A stretch of DNA of 64,000 nt, taken from Eupeodes corollae (lineage: Eukaryota > Arthropoda > Insecta > Diptera > Syrphidae). Positions 11,371 to 20,499 of this stretch are shown piece after piece. Made by a program: the position numbers and the translations under genes. Position 1 is the first letter of the stretch. The number at the start of each line of letters is the position of its first letter. The stretch is from NCBI RefSeq assembly GCF_945859685.1, contig NC_079147.1:16967289-17031288 (forward strand), given 5' to 3'. The notes beneath the pieces are model-generated. The model had not been told where the DNA came from. It saw only the letters and a program-made list of their open reading frames with translations, and searched no databases.

Positions 11371-12493
11371 AAAAAAAAGAGGGTGGGATGCGACCCACAC
11401 TGATAACTTCCCATCCCGTCTGTCGATTTGTCTTGCTTAAAAGTTTGTCTATATATATTCGTATCAATTTTTACCAAATTTGCGTACTAATTTTTGTAGA
11501 TTTTATTTTTTAAGAAAAAACCGACTGTTGAATTTTTATATTAAAATTACTGAATATCGAAAACAATATTTTCTGTGAAATAAAATAAGTTTAAAGACAA
11601 TATTTTTAATTTTTGAAAAGGTATTTGAGTCGAAAGTAAATTTTTACCAAGTTTTAGTATTGTGTTTTTTAGAGTTTTATTTTTTGTAAAAGAAACTTTC
11701 GATTCGATTTTTTTCAAAATTTCATCGAATGTTGAAAACAATATTTCTTATAAGATAAAATTAGCTCGAAGCCATTATTTCAAATTTTTGAAAAGATATT
11801 TAGGTCGAAAATCAATTTTTATCATCTTTTGTTATTTTTTTTTGTTTTTAATTTTTTGTACAAAAACTGTCAATTCGATTTTTTTCAAAATTTTACTGAA
11901 TGTTGAAAACAATATTTTTAATACGATAAAATTAGTTTGAAGTCAATAGCTACAATTTTTGAAAAGATATTTGAGTCGAAAATCAATTTTTAACAACTTT
12001 TGTTAAATTTTTCTTAGGTTTTTATTTTTTGTAAAAAAAACTGTCAATTCGATTTTCCTCAAAATTTTATCAGATGTCAAAAACATTATTTTTCGTTGCA
12101 CAAAATTGTTTTGGAGATGAAATCATATTTTAGTCGTAAAATTGTCGTGGTGACACATTTTTTTTTCAGTTTTTTTTGATTTATAAAAAAACCGTTAAAT
12201 GTATTTTTTTCAAAAAATATATTTCTTTGATATCACGTTACAATTTATTATATAAAATTTAATTCAAGTCTCTAGCGTTTTTGGTTCGTAAGACATTTAG
12301 GGTTAACCAAAATTTTCACCTTTTTTCAAACTGCTATGGTAAAAAAACCACCCATGCAATTTTCTTGAGAGCCCTTTCTGCATCTTTCTGCCTTTTCTTT
12401 TATTTCGACTCTAGGGACCTTCAAACGTCGAGAAATGTCAAAATTTTTAATTTGAAAAATCGGACCCATTACAAAAACTTCCTATGGGAAGTT
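11371..12493 (+). repeat. AT-rich hairpin-ended repeat, copy 3 (full length, has empty site)
   Basis: It begins in an A-run with GAGGGTGGGATGCGACC and carries the 5' inverted pair GGGATG (11385-11390) and CATCCC (11412-11417). AACTTCCCAT at 11405-11414 is the inverse of ATGGGAAGTT at the 3' end. Internal units are marked by TTTTG at 11611, 11786 and 11957 (spacings 175 and 171). The terminal hairpin is at 12476-12493. Copy 2 of the duplicated block reads straight from TTATATGATAT to TAATGTGTCTAAAATTC at 47490-47520, so this is a filled/empty pair. No clear target-site duplication is visible beyond A/T ambiguity. Confidence 0.88.
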
Positions 12494-12499
12494 AATAAT

Positions 12500-12900
12500 G
12501 CGTCCAAAATTCTTAAATTTCTTCAAATGCCTCTTATTCGTTGCATCAGACATTATTGTTCCAATCTTTGAGGTAATTTTGACCAGCTATCTATATCTGG
12601 TCCATATTCCCTCGGCATGGATAGAAGTAAAAGTTGTTTTTATACCCAAAGCAGGTATATTGTTCGCAAGTCAATCCTAAAGATCTAAGACCTATAAGTC
12701 TATCATAATTCCTTCTTAGGACCTTAGAAAGATTGATTGATATCCATTTCTTGAAACAAGACTTCTGTCTACGTCTGAACATGTCTACCGTTAAGTTAAA
12801 TCGGTGATAAGTGTTCCAGGCGGAACTTTTGGCGATAAAAGAAGTCTTGTCCTGGCTTAAAGAAAACGTGATATCAACATCTGATATCCGTATCTTCTCA
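12500..12900 (+). pseudogene. LOA/I-like retrotransposon fragment (copy 1)
   Basis: The left half encodes a fingers-region piece of reverse transcriptase: IVPIFEVILTSYLYLVHIPSAW then VKVVFIPKAG (about 12550-12660). The right half (about 12815-12900) gives AIKEVLSWLKENVISTSD then IRIFSD, which matches an RNase H domain. The palm with its catalytic motif is missing between them, so the copy is internally deleted. The element at 20500-22660 is from the same or a close family. The counterpart at 47505-47885 continues further into the RNase H region. Confidence 0.65.
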
Positions 12901-13235
12901 GATGACCATGAAAAATTCATGCTGCTCCATAAAGGTTGAAAACAGCTAAACAGAACACACCGATGTGAACAAATGTTTTAGTCAAGGTTATGCGCTGTCA
13001 TGCTATTTTTTTAACATCGTACTTGAATGAATAGTGCTGAGCTAGCACGTCACTTTCTTTCAAAAGTCTGTCCAATTACTCGCATATGCTGATGACATTG
13101 ACATAATAAGAACTCAGTGTGATGTCAATTCGGCTATTGTGAGTATTGAGGCAGAGGCGGCAAAAATAAATTCAACTGTTAATGACGGCAAATCAAAGTA
13201 CATGCTGTCGTTACTTTAAGTAAGATAGTAAGAAT
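12901..13235 (+). pseudogene. RTE-like reverse transcriptase fragment (copy 1)
   Basis: In changing frames this gives the palm of an RTE-like reverse transcriptase, including LLAYADDIDII near 13077-13110 with the catalytic YADD intact, then IEAEAAKINSTVNDGKSKYMLS. It ends in a decayed TAAG-type tail (TTTAAGTAAGATAGTAAG at about 13215-13232). The copy 2 counterpart is split by a younger RTE insertion at 49897-51159. Confidence 0.7.
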
Positions 13236-13711
13236 TGCAAATATTAATTCTTTCGGCATCCAAATCAGATTATTGTTTTAATTTCATGTGGATAGAGGAC
13301 AAGTGTAACGCCGCAAGGTGTTTGAGTTTTCTAAGTCGATTAAAAAAATATGTCTCTCCTCCTGGTCAAGCCAGATCAGCCTTGAGTATAACTCCCAATT
13401 CTGGGCTTGTTCTCCAATAACTTGAAGATGATTTGTGATATAAACATCATTAACTTAACTATGTTACTCGATCATCGTATTAATATTTCTTGTTCCATCC
13501 TTTTTTAGCACAAACTATGCTCTAGTGAAATAGCCAAAATTTAAATACAATGCTCCCTTTTCTATTAATGCCCACCATTATATTACCCTTGAGCTCAACC
13601 TTAGCTTTTTCCTAAAGTATAGAGTTTATGTTATTATTCGTTCTACGTGAATGGCTTGCCAATCCCTCCCCATTTTCACATTGATCAAGTTGCATATTTA
13701 AATTCCATATA

Positions 13712-13725
13712 AACGGTGATTTTTT
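13712..13725 (+). repeat. Mariner terminal inverted repeat, left
   Basis: AACGGTGATTTTTT; pairs with the inverse of 15002-15015. The similarity continues more weakly (AAGAGCTT against TGAGGTT). Confidence 0.9.
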
Positions 13726-13843
13726 AAGAGCTTGAGAACTTTTTAAAAAAAAAACGCATACAATTTGAAAAATCTCATCGATTCTTTATTTGAAACGTTA
13801 GATTGGTCCATGACATTTACTTTTTGAAGATAATTTTATTTAA

Positions 13844-14902
13844 CTATTGACCGCGGCTGCGTCTTAGGTGGTCCATTCGGAAAGTCCAATTTTGGGTAAC
13901 TTTTTCGAGCATTTCGGCCGGAATAGCCCGAATTTCTTCGGAAATGTTGTCTTCCAAAGCTGGAACAGTTGCTGGCTTATTTGTGTAGATTTTAGACTTG
14001 ACGTAGCCCCACAAAAAATAGTCTAAAGGCGTCAAATCGCATGATCTTGGTGGCCAACTTACCGGTCCATTCCTTGAGATGAATTGTTCTCCGAAGTTTT
14101 CCCTCAAAATGGCCATAGAATCGCGAGCTGTGTGGCATGTAGCGATATCTTGTTGAAACCACATGTCAACCAAGTTCAGTTCTTGCATTTTTGGCAACAA
14201 AAAGTTTGTTAGCATTGAACGATAGCGATCGCCATTCACCGTAACGTTGCGTCCAACATCATCTTTGAAAAAATACGGTCCAATGATTCCACCAGCGTAC
14301 AAACCACACCAAACAGTGCATTTTTTGGGATGCATGGGCAGTTCTTGAACGGCTTCTGGTTGCTCTTCACTCCAAATGTGGCAATTTTGCTTATTTACGT
14401 AGCCATTCAACCAGAAATGAGCCTCATCGTTGAACAAAATTTGTCGATAAAAAAGCGGATTTTGTGCCAACTTTTCTAGGACCCATTCACTGAAAATTCG
14501 ACGTTGTGGCAGATCGTTCGGCTTCAGTTCTTGCACGAGCTGTATTTTATACGGTTTTACACCAAGATCTTTGCGTAAAGTCTTCCATGTGGTCGAATAA
14601 CACAAACCCAATTGCTGCGAACGGCGACGAATCGACAGTTCACGGTCTTCAGCAACCCTCTCAGAAACAGACGCAATATTCTCTTCTGTATGCACTGTAC
14701 GCATTCGTGTGGTTGGTTTAATGTCAAATAAAGTAAACTGAGTGCAAAACTTGGTCACAATCGCATTAATTGTTTGCTCACTTGATCGATTATGTAGACC
14801 ATAAATCGGACGTAAAGCGCGAAACACATTTCGAACCGAACACTGATTTTGGTAATAAAATTCAATAATTTGCAAGCGTTGCTCGTTAGTAAGTCTATTC
14901 AT
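13844..14902 (-). CDS. Mariner-family transposase, intact ORF
   Basis: 352 residues, a typical length for a mariner-family transposase, with ATG at 14900-14902. It cuts and pastes its own element at TA sites in the nucleus. Residues about 1-110 form the paired helix-turn-helix DNA-binding part (MNRLTNEQRLQIIEFYYQNQ, then RRRSQQLGLCYSTTWKTLRK). The catalytic core has FNDEAHFWLNGYVNKQN (first Asp), MWFQQD (second Asp) and SCDLTPLDYFLWGY (third Asp). The third Asp is 37 residues after the second, longer than in classical D34D mariners and nearer to the maT-like spacing. No stop or frameshift is seen. Oddity: the residue after the second catalytic Asp is Ile (QQDIATCHT), where I expect Gly (QQDGATCHT) in relatives, so activity may be impaired. 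The subfamily assignment is inferred. Confidence 0.93.
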   Translation of the reverse strand: MNRLTNEQRLQIIEFYYQNQCSVRNVFRALRPIYGLHNRSSEQTINAIVTKFCTQFTLFDIKPTTRMRTVHTEENIASVSERVAEDRELSIRRRSQQLGLCYSTTWKTLRKDLGVKPYKIQLVQELKPNDLPQRRIFSEWVLEKLAQNPLFYRQILFNDEAHFWLNGYVNKQNCHIWSEEQPEAVQELPMHPKKCTVWCGLYAGGIIGPYFFKDDVGRNVTVNGDRYRSMLTNFLLPKMQELNLVDMWFQQDIATCHTARDSMAILRENFGEQFISRNGPVSWPPRSCDLTPLDYFLWGYVKSKIYTNKPATVPALEDNISEEIRAIPAEMLEKVTQNWTFRMDHLRRSRGQ

Positions 14903-15001
14903 GATGAAATGTCAAAGCATACTGAGCATCTTTCTCTTTGACACCATGTCTGAAATCCCGCGTGATCTGTCAAATACTAATGCATGAAAATCCTAACCTC
15001 A

Positions 15002-15015
15002 AAAAAATCACCCTT
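15002..15015 (-). repeat. Mariner terminal inverted repeat, right
   Basis: AAAAAATCACCCTT, the inverse of the left end with one mismatch; followed by the TA target at 15016-15017. Confidence 0.9.
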
Positions 15016-15017
15016 TA

Positions 15018-17279
15018 CTAAACCTCGTAACCCACTTTTAAAACATGCAATTTTTGGATGTGGGTTTCTGGGACAACCCTAACAGCTAACGCTCAAAAAT
15101 CAAATGTTTGTTAGGACTCTTAAAATCTTATTTCATACGATAATTTTTAAATGTGTTCAAAATTTCATTGTTGAAAAAAAATGTCAATAGTATTTTAGAA
15201 GTTGATTGAAAAACCTATGCATAAACTGTTTTCATTACATTAAAACTTCTTTATTGACACCAATCCAAAGCCTTTAACTTTAAAGTGACATAAACTACAC
15301 CCCTTCAAGTATATACTGAAGATTTGTTTTGCTATAAATATTTGCACACCATGAAATCATACCATAAGCAAATCCTATGTCTATGTATGTATATGTCGAT
15401 TCTTCATGCTAATTGGTGAATCAAAGTTCTCCAATTAGCTTAGTATTGTTTGGATTTCGAAATTAATTACTATGCATACACACAGTTATACGCATATAGC
15501 TTATAACAACAAATAAACTGCCTCCCACAATTCAGTAAACAACCTCTCAAGCTTTTTCTAGGTCACGACGGAGCTTAGTCCAACGCCTCCGAGCAATTTA
15601 CGCGTATCGTCATCGTATCGTAGGTTTAATGTATAGAATATTACGTACTGTATATAGTGTACATTGTACACAACATAATAGTGAATGGAATTCTGCTTTT
15701 CCTTTCATAAATTGTGCAAAATGTAGGTCCGTATTATGCTCGTACTCGTACACTCGTATTTAACTTACGCCTCTTATAAATATTTCATTTTCGTTCTATA
15801 AAATTAAATATTCACATCATTTCATTTTGAGGACAACACAACATAATCCACTTCACCACTTCACTACTTCGCCATCAGCAGCTTGACGGTTCACGGAATT
15901 ATATTAACGAAGGACCTTTTTCTTCTTCTTCTTATTCGTCTACGTCTTTGGTTTGGAAAGACATCACGGTGTTAATTTGTTTGCCTACGCAAAAGCAAAC
16001 ACGACAACGACATCAGCATCGGCATCATGCATCAGGTGAGGGGCTGGGGAGCCTAGGATAATCCTACTATAGGACTATGATTATATTATTTGATCCTATT
16101 CGAAGCTGAATGAATTATAAATCAATAAACAGGACGTGATGGTTAGGGATTGAAGAAAGTAGAGGTTTTTCTTGATAATTTTTATTTCCGAGAGAAGACA
16201 CGTTTTATTAATTTCATAAACATTATCACAAGCAAATATTTAGCCAATTTAAAAATGTTTTTCTTCTTTCAATTTGATAATTGGTACAGAGAAAAGAAAA
16301 AAACTTAATGGGGACGTACGGCCTTCAAAATTTTAAGTGGAGCATTGAACATAGGACATGGACCCTGAACACTGAGTTGATAGAAGCTCTTATACAACAA
16401 CTGTCCACAAACACACATTTGCTTTCGATTTCCATTTTGAATGAGTATTGTCTTAAAACTGTAAATACCGCATACCTATTAGTGTAAGTCTTTCAACAAA
16501 CTTCTATTGATTATACAAATTTTAACACCACGCATGTTATGTGAAAATAAAATTTAGAAATTCAATGGATTTTCAAAACCCTACAAATTAAACACAAGGA
16601 TCTTTTGATGATGCTCAACAGTTCTTGACCTTAGGACAATGCACACTTCGTGTCACATGAATAGGGATGAGCTTTTTTCGTTTTTATATGACGATATTTT
16701 TCAAACCCTTAGGTTTTTTGGAAAATGAATAAATGGAGTATGAATTTAGTTTGTATTGTAGAAATATTTTGGATTAAGTTGCTAATATTCAGGTGAAGAG
16801 AATAAGGGGGCCATAGTAATAGGTTCACATTTTGCACCTGAATACAGGCTTTTGTTGTCCATGTTTTTAAAAAGTCCATCGTTATCCACCATATAATTCA
16901 GAAAACTGCTCGTTCCAAAATCGATGTGTAAGTGATTGCCTTCATTTTAAAGCTTTGAAAATGCAGCTCCGCTGTCCTATAATAGGAGATTGCTCCCCAT
17001 ACCATCACACCACCTCTTTTGCTGAACCTTTTTTGTAGATTAAACTATTCATTTCTTAAATCGTGGAAATAGAAGCTATATCTATCAGGGCTGCCCAAGT
17101 TAATTTTTTTTTTCATCGGAAAGACGACGGTATGCCAAGCTTGATTTCACGTGATGTGATTTTTTGCAAAAAATAGGCGTTGGCTTATGCGTGCAGCAAT
17201 CAGTGGTGGATCTGCCTTCTGTTTCTCCCGAGCAACAGTCGATCTACTAGAATTTACCCCAGCTTCTGCTTCTGCTTCT
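15018..17279. other. Noncoding part of duplicated block (copy 1, centre)
   Basis: No gene is supported. The part at 15530-16040 is well conserved in copy 2 (52215-52720), relatively GC-richer and contains CA-rich and TTCTTC stretches. It ends with CATCAG|GTGAGG at 16031-16040, which fits a splice donor, so it could be an untranslated first exon, but nothing downstream confirms this. From 16260 to 17279 there are only short frames that I do not believe. Confidence 0.45.
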
Positions 17280-18274
17280 GGAAGATCAAAGCGTTTTTGA
17301 GCATTGCGTCGGAAGCGAAGAAGATGGGTTTAGTGGTCAATGAGGGCAAGACCAAGTATGTGTGACGTATTAGACAAAACGTCACCATAGGCAGCCATAA
17401 CTTCAAGGTAGTTAAGGACTTTGTCTACATAAGCACCGCTATAAACACAGAAAACGGTCAACGACACAAGCGCTGAAATCAAACGGAGAATAACTCTTGA
17501 AAATCTCTGCTTCAGTAGACTTAGAAGGCAATATAAATGTTAAGTCCTCTCTCGAGCATCTAAAATTACCATCTATAAGACACTCATCAACCCGGTTCTC
17601 ATTTATGGCGCTGAGGCATGGACCCTGTCAAAGAAAGATGAGAGCGTCTTAGGAAGCTTCGAGAGAAAAGGAGGGGGAAGATATAACGACGAACTGTACG
17701 AGCTGTACAGTGTAGTACCCGTGGCATGGTGGTTAGTACGTTGAACTGTCATGCCAGAGGTCTTGGGATCGATTCCTGCCGGTGTCATCTAAAGTTTTTT
17801 CACGGGTACTGCCTTTTGCAAGGAATTGACAAATTTTCCAAGAGTAATTCTTTTCATGAAAAAGTGCTTACTCAAATTTTTCTGTTCGGATTCGGCTTTA
17901 AATAACCGTAGGTCCCCTCCATCAATGACAACAGTACTTACACACAGGAAGGGTTGATAGTTGTAAGTCACTAGGCCCTAGTTCTCCACGGCATGTTGCA
18001 CCACCCAATCCGACACTGACCTAGTTAACAGAATTAAATTCCAACGACTTAGATGGCTAGGTCATGTTGAGCGAATTGACATCAACGCTCCAACCCAATC
18101 CCGAGGAACGGCGCAGTAGAGGAAGAGCACGACTCAGGTGGCGCACACAGGTGGGTGAAGACCTCAACCAACTTTGCGTGCGAAGCTGGAGACAGCTTTC
18201 TAGGGACCGAGCGGGCTGGAGACGCATTTTGGTTGAGCCCCAGATCCGCCCGGACTGTAGTGCTACCTTAAGTT
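17280..18274 (+). pseudogene. RTE-like retrotransposon 3' part, split by a SINE
   Basis: Begins abruptly at GAAGATCAAAGCG within the reverse transcriptase. It encodes SIASEAKKMGLVVNEGKTKYV (17299-17362), then the post-RT region with a GAEAWTLSKKDESV-type segment near 17610-17650 and RYNDELYELYS near 17690-17710, where the SINE intervenes. It resumes after 18009 with a LRWLGHVE-type segment and RLRWRTQVGEDLNQL, ending near CGGACTGTAGTGCTACCTTAAG at 18250-18274. A 5' truncation plus stops make it inactive. The 3' part with its SINE is shared with 61591-62133, so the nested order arose before the two copies separated. Confidence 0.8.
17712..18009 (+). repeat. tRNA-derived SINE, copy 1
   Basis: About 298 bp. 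The head carries a pol III A-box-like TGGCATGGTGG (17722-17732) and a B-box-like GGATCGATTCC (17766-17776). The spacing, the TGGTTAGT D-loop and a CTGTCATG anticodon loop resemble tRNA-Asp(GTC). The body has AAGTTTTTTC, GAATTGACAAA, CATGAAAAAGTGC and a conserved tail ending TAGGCCCTAGTTCTCCACGG...GTTGCACCACCC. It is inserted in RTE sequence. Two further copies in the window establish it as a family. Confidence 0.85.
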
Positions 18275-18365
18275 AGTAACTAAACAGAACTTTGCGAATG
18301 CGTTTTAGACAATCATAGAGATGAACCGTGTTTTTTTCACCTTGAAAATTTTCCTTTATTTTAAG

Positions 18366-20262
18366 ATGGCAGAATAAGGCAACCCGAAAAAAATGTAAGC
18401 TTGGATTAATCTAATTTCCATTTTTATTTGTCGAAAATGTCGGTTTTACTATCGTTGAACTTCATGCAGAAATGGTATTTTCATATCCTTTACGTTGACA
18501 TGAGATTCTAATACAATTACTTTCCTTTTTGAATTGAGTGTATTTTTCTTTTAAATTGTGGTTAAAACTCAAGACTTTATTCCGTCAATGGCAAACTTTT
18601 CTGTTTTCGATTGAGCTTTTATAAACCCTCTTTTTTTACCTTCCGGAATATTATGTTCTTCTTCCTTTCACTCTCAGATCCTCTGATAAAGAATCTTCTG
18701 ATTGGCAATCAAGGCTATCAAAAAGATATATTTTTGACTAAGATAAATAATTGAGTTCCAATAAAGCCAAACGCAAAAAAAATAGTGGCATATGAAGCTT
18801 TTGTGGTCTTCTTGAAAATGTCAGCTTTTTCTGAAATTTCCCATCATAGAAATTCATTCAAGTAAAATTTGAACATTGTTGTTGGTAGTATGTTGGTTTA
18901 TTTTCCATTTTTTGTTCTATTTTCATGTATCCTGCTTGCTTCATGTATCCTATCCTGCTTCTGGTGGAAGGAAGAAGTCAATATTTCTATTTCCTCTCAT
19001 TCTTCCTGAATGACAAAGTAAAAATGTGATAACAAAAAAGTGTACTATAGCAATAAATAGTTTTGCAAAGTTGAATAATTTTGAAATTCTTTATGATGTG
19101 ACACAAAACTTTGTTTAACATCGCTAGAAGTTTTATGCAAAACTTTGATGTCATCACTTAAGGCAAAATAATTTACCAAAATCGCTACACGCAAAACCTG
19201 AAAAATTACAAACGAAAAACGCCAAAGCACGTGACTTGCTCTCTATAGTTTAATGTCATGGAGCGTCGTGAATCATCGTTGGGAAGTCGTTTTGCTTCAT
19301 CGGATTGGCGTGTCCTTGAGGCAATGTTGATGACCTCGTCATATAACCATTTCCAGGTCTTTTGTTCTATGGGTACGAATATTATGAAAAAGAGAAATCC
19401 TAAAGGAAAGAAAAGAGGAGGAAAAACAAAGCATACTTTTGTATCTTTGTTTCCTCTTCGCAGCAATACAATAATTTTATTTGGCTTTGTCGTCCGCAAT
19501 CACAATGAACAAAACAAAAACATTCTTTCCCGTCCTCATTTCCAGTCCGCATCCGCGCTTAGGGCAACATCCTGGCGGCTGGAGGCGACGGTACGGGTGC
19601 ACAAGCAGATGCCACATCCACTGGATACTCTACTTCTTAATTATTTATTGATTAAACCAACAACAAGCCAATCAATTCATTTCATTTATTCTGAAGAACA
19701 CTCTTCTGGATGCGATACCAAATGCCATGATGGCATGTTGGCTCTTTTGCTGTTGGCTAGAATTTGAAAATCTGGTAGCTGATAGTGAACTTCTATACAG
19801 CGGCGGCAGCATCAGGAGCAAAAGCAGCACCACAATCAGACTAATCCTATTCGAAATGTTAACATAAATTAATATAATGTGGGTGTTGTTCGTTAGCATT
19901 TGGGTCTGTGGACGACGACGACTGTGAGGAGTTAATTAACGGAATTATATTCGCATCACTTCCGGCACATGGATAAATGGCATTAAAGGAAAATTATCGT
20001 TGAGCGTTGACTTGATTTTTCCCATGGGACTGGGATTGGAATTGCGTACAAAGGCATGGAAGGGAAATGTAATGAATTGCGGCTCTGACAGTTTCGTATG
20101 GTCATAAATCATATGGAAAAATCGGAGGAAAAGTGAAGAAAAATTAGATAATAATTTGTGTCAAATATTTTTTGTTTATTACTTTCATTTTTGTGAGGTA
20201 AGCAAAATTTATGTGATTAGAAGAAAATCATTATCTAAAGCAATATCGTGGGTATTTTAGGA
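18366..20262. other. Noncoding part of duplicated block (copy 1, right)
   Basis: Matches 62134-64000. A 169-codon open frame (19258-19767) is open in both copies, but most differences between the copies change the amino acid, the reverse strand is also open, and I recognise nothing, so I do not annotate a gene. Copy 1 has about 90 extra bases at 18275-18365 before the match begins. From 20263 to 20499 I see nothing. Confidence 0.6.
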
Positions 20263-20499
20263 TATTAAGTAGGAATGAAATTAAAATTTTAATTTTAAAA
20301 AAGTCTAATTTTGTTTTAACTTTGGTAGATTGTACATCGAAAAAGTTATTTTGCATTGAACTCTCAGGTAGTTTAAATTTCATCAATTATGTAAAACACG
20401 AGATTTTTTCAGTGTCCAAGAGTTTTGATTCTCGAGCAAACTTTTAAGCTGCGATATTTACAACTTTTGCTTTATTCTTAGTTGAACCAATTTTTAGAA

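Larger units (their letters stand above)
13712..15015 (-). mobile_element. Complete mariner-family transposon with TA target site
   Basis: A 1304-bp element with an intact transposase. The terminal inverted repeats are AACGGTGATTTTTT on the left and, reversed, AAGGGTGATTTTTT on the right, with one mismatch in the first 14. It is flanked by TA at 13710-13711 and 15016-15017. The other copy of the duplicated block has TCCATATACTACACCTCG at about 51688, i.e. a single TA with no element, so the boundaries and TSD are confirmed by an empty site. Intact ends, an open frame and an empty allele or paralogue all indicate recent insertion. Confidence 0.95.
8775..20262 (+). repeat. Large duplicated block, copy 1
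   Basis: This block recurs in direct orientation at 41950-64000. By eye, 9421-9930 differs from 45034-45543 at a single position, while other parts such as 15020-15200 differ at roughly a dozen positions. Matching segments run 8775-8875 to 41950-42048; 8960-10790 to 44575-46480; 10835-11370 to 47000-47490; 12500-12900 to 47505-47885; 13180-13710 to 51173-51690; 15018-17275 to 51695-53945; 17735-18274 to 61591-62133; and 18366-20262 to 62134-64000. The order is identical, so it is one block with private insertions. The right limit is set by the window end, not by loss of similarity. Confidence 0.9.

Noticed and set aside
13844..14721. Frame on the plus strand at 14506-14721 inside the transposase
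   Set aside because: It is the antisense shadow of the transposase coding sequence.
17712..17790. Possible tRNA-Asp gene
   Set aside because: The A- and B-box-like motifs are present, but the cloverleaf stems are mismatched and the unit continues into a shared 300-bp body found three times, so it is a SINE head.
19258..19767. 169-codon open frame, also open at 63002-63511
   Set aside because: Most base differences between the copies change amino acids (for example E/V, R/P, S/L, T/R, R/W, L/P), with few silent ones. The opposite strand is also open, and no motif is recognised. Openness in two recent copies is not independent evidence.
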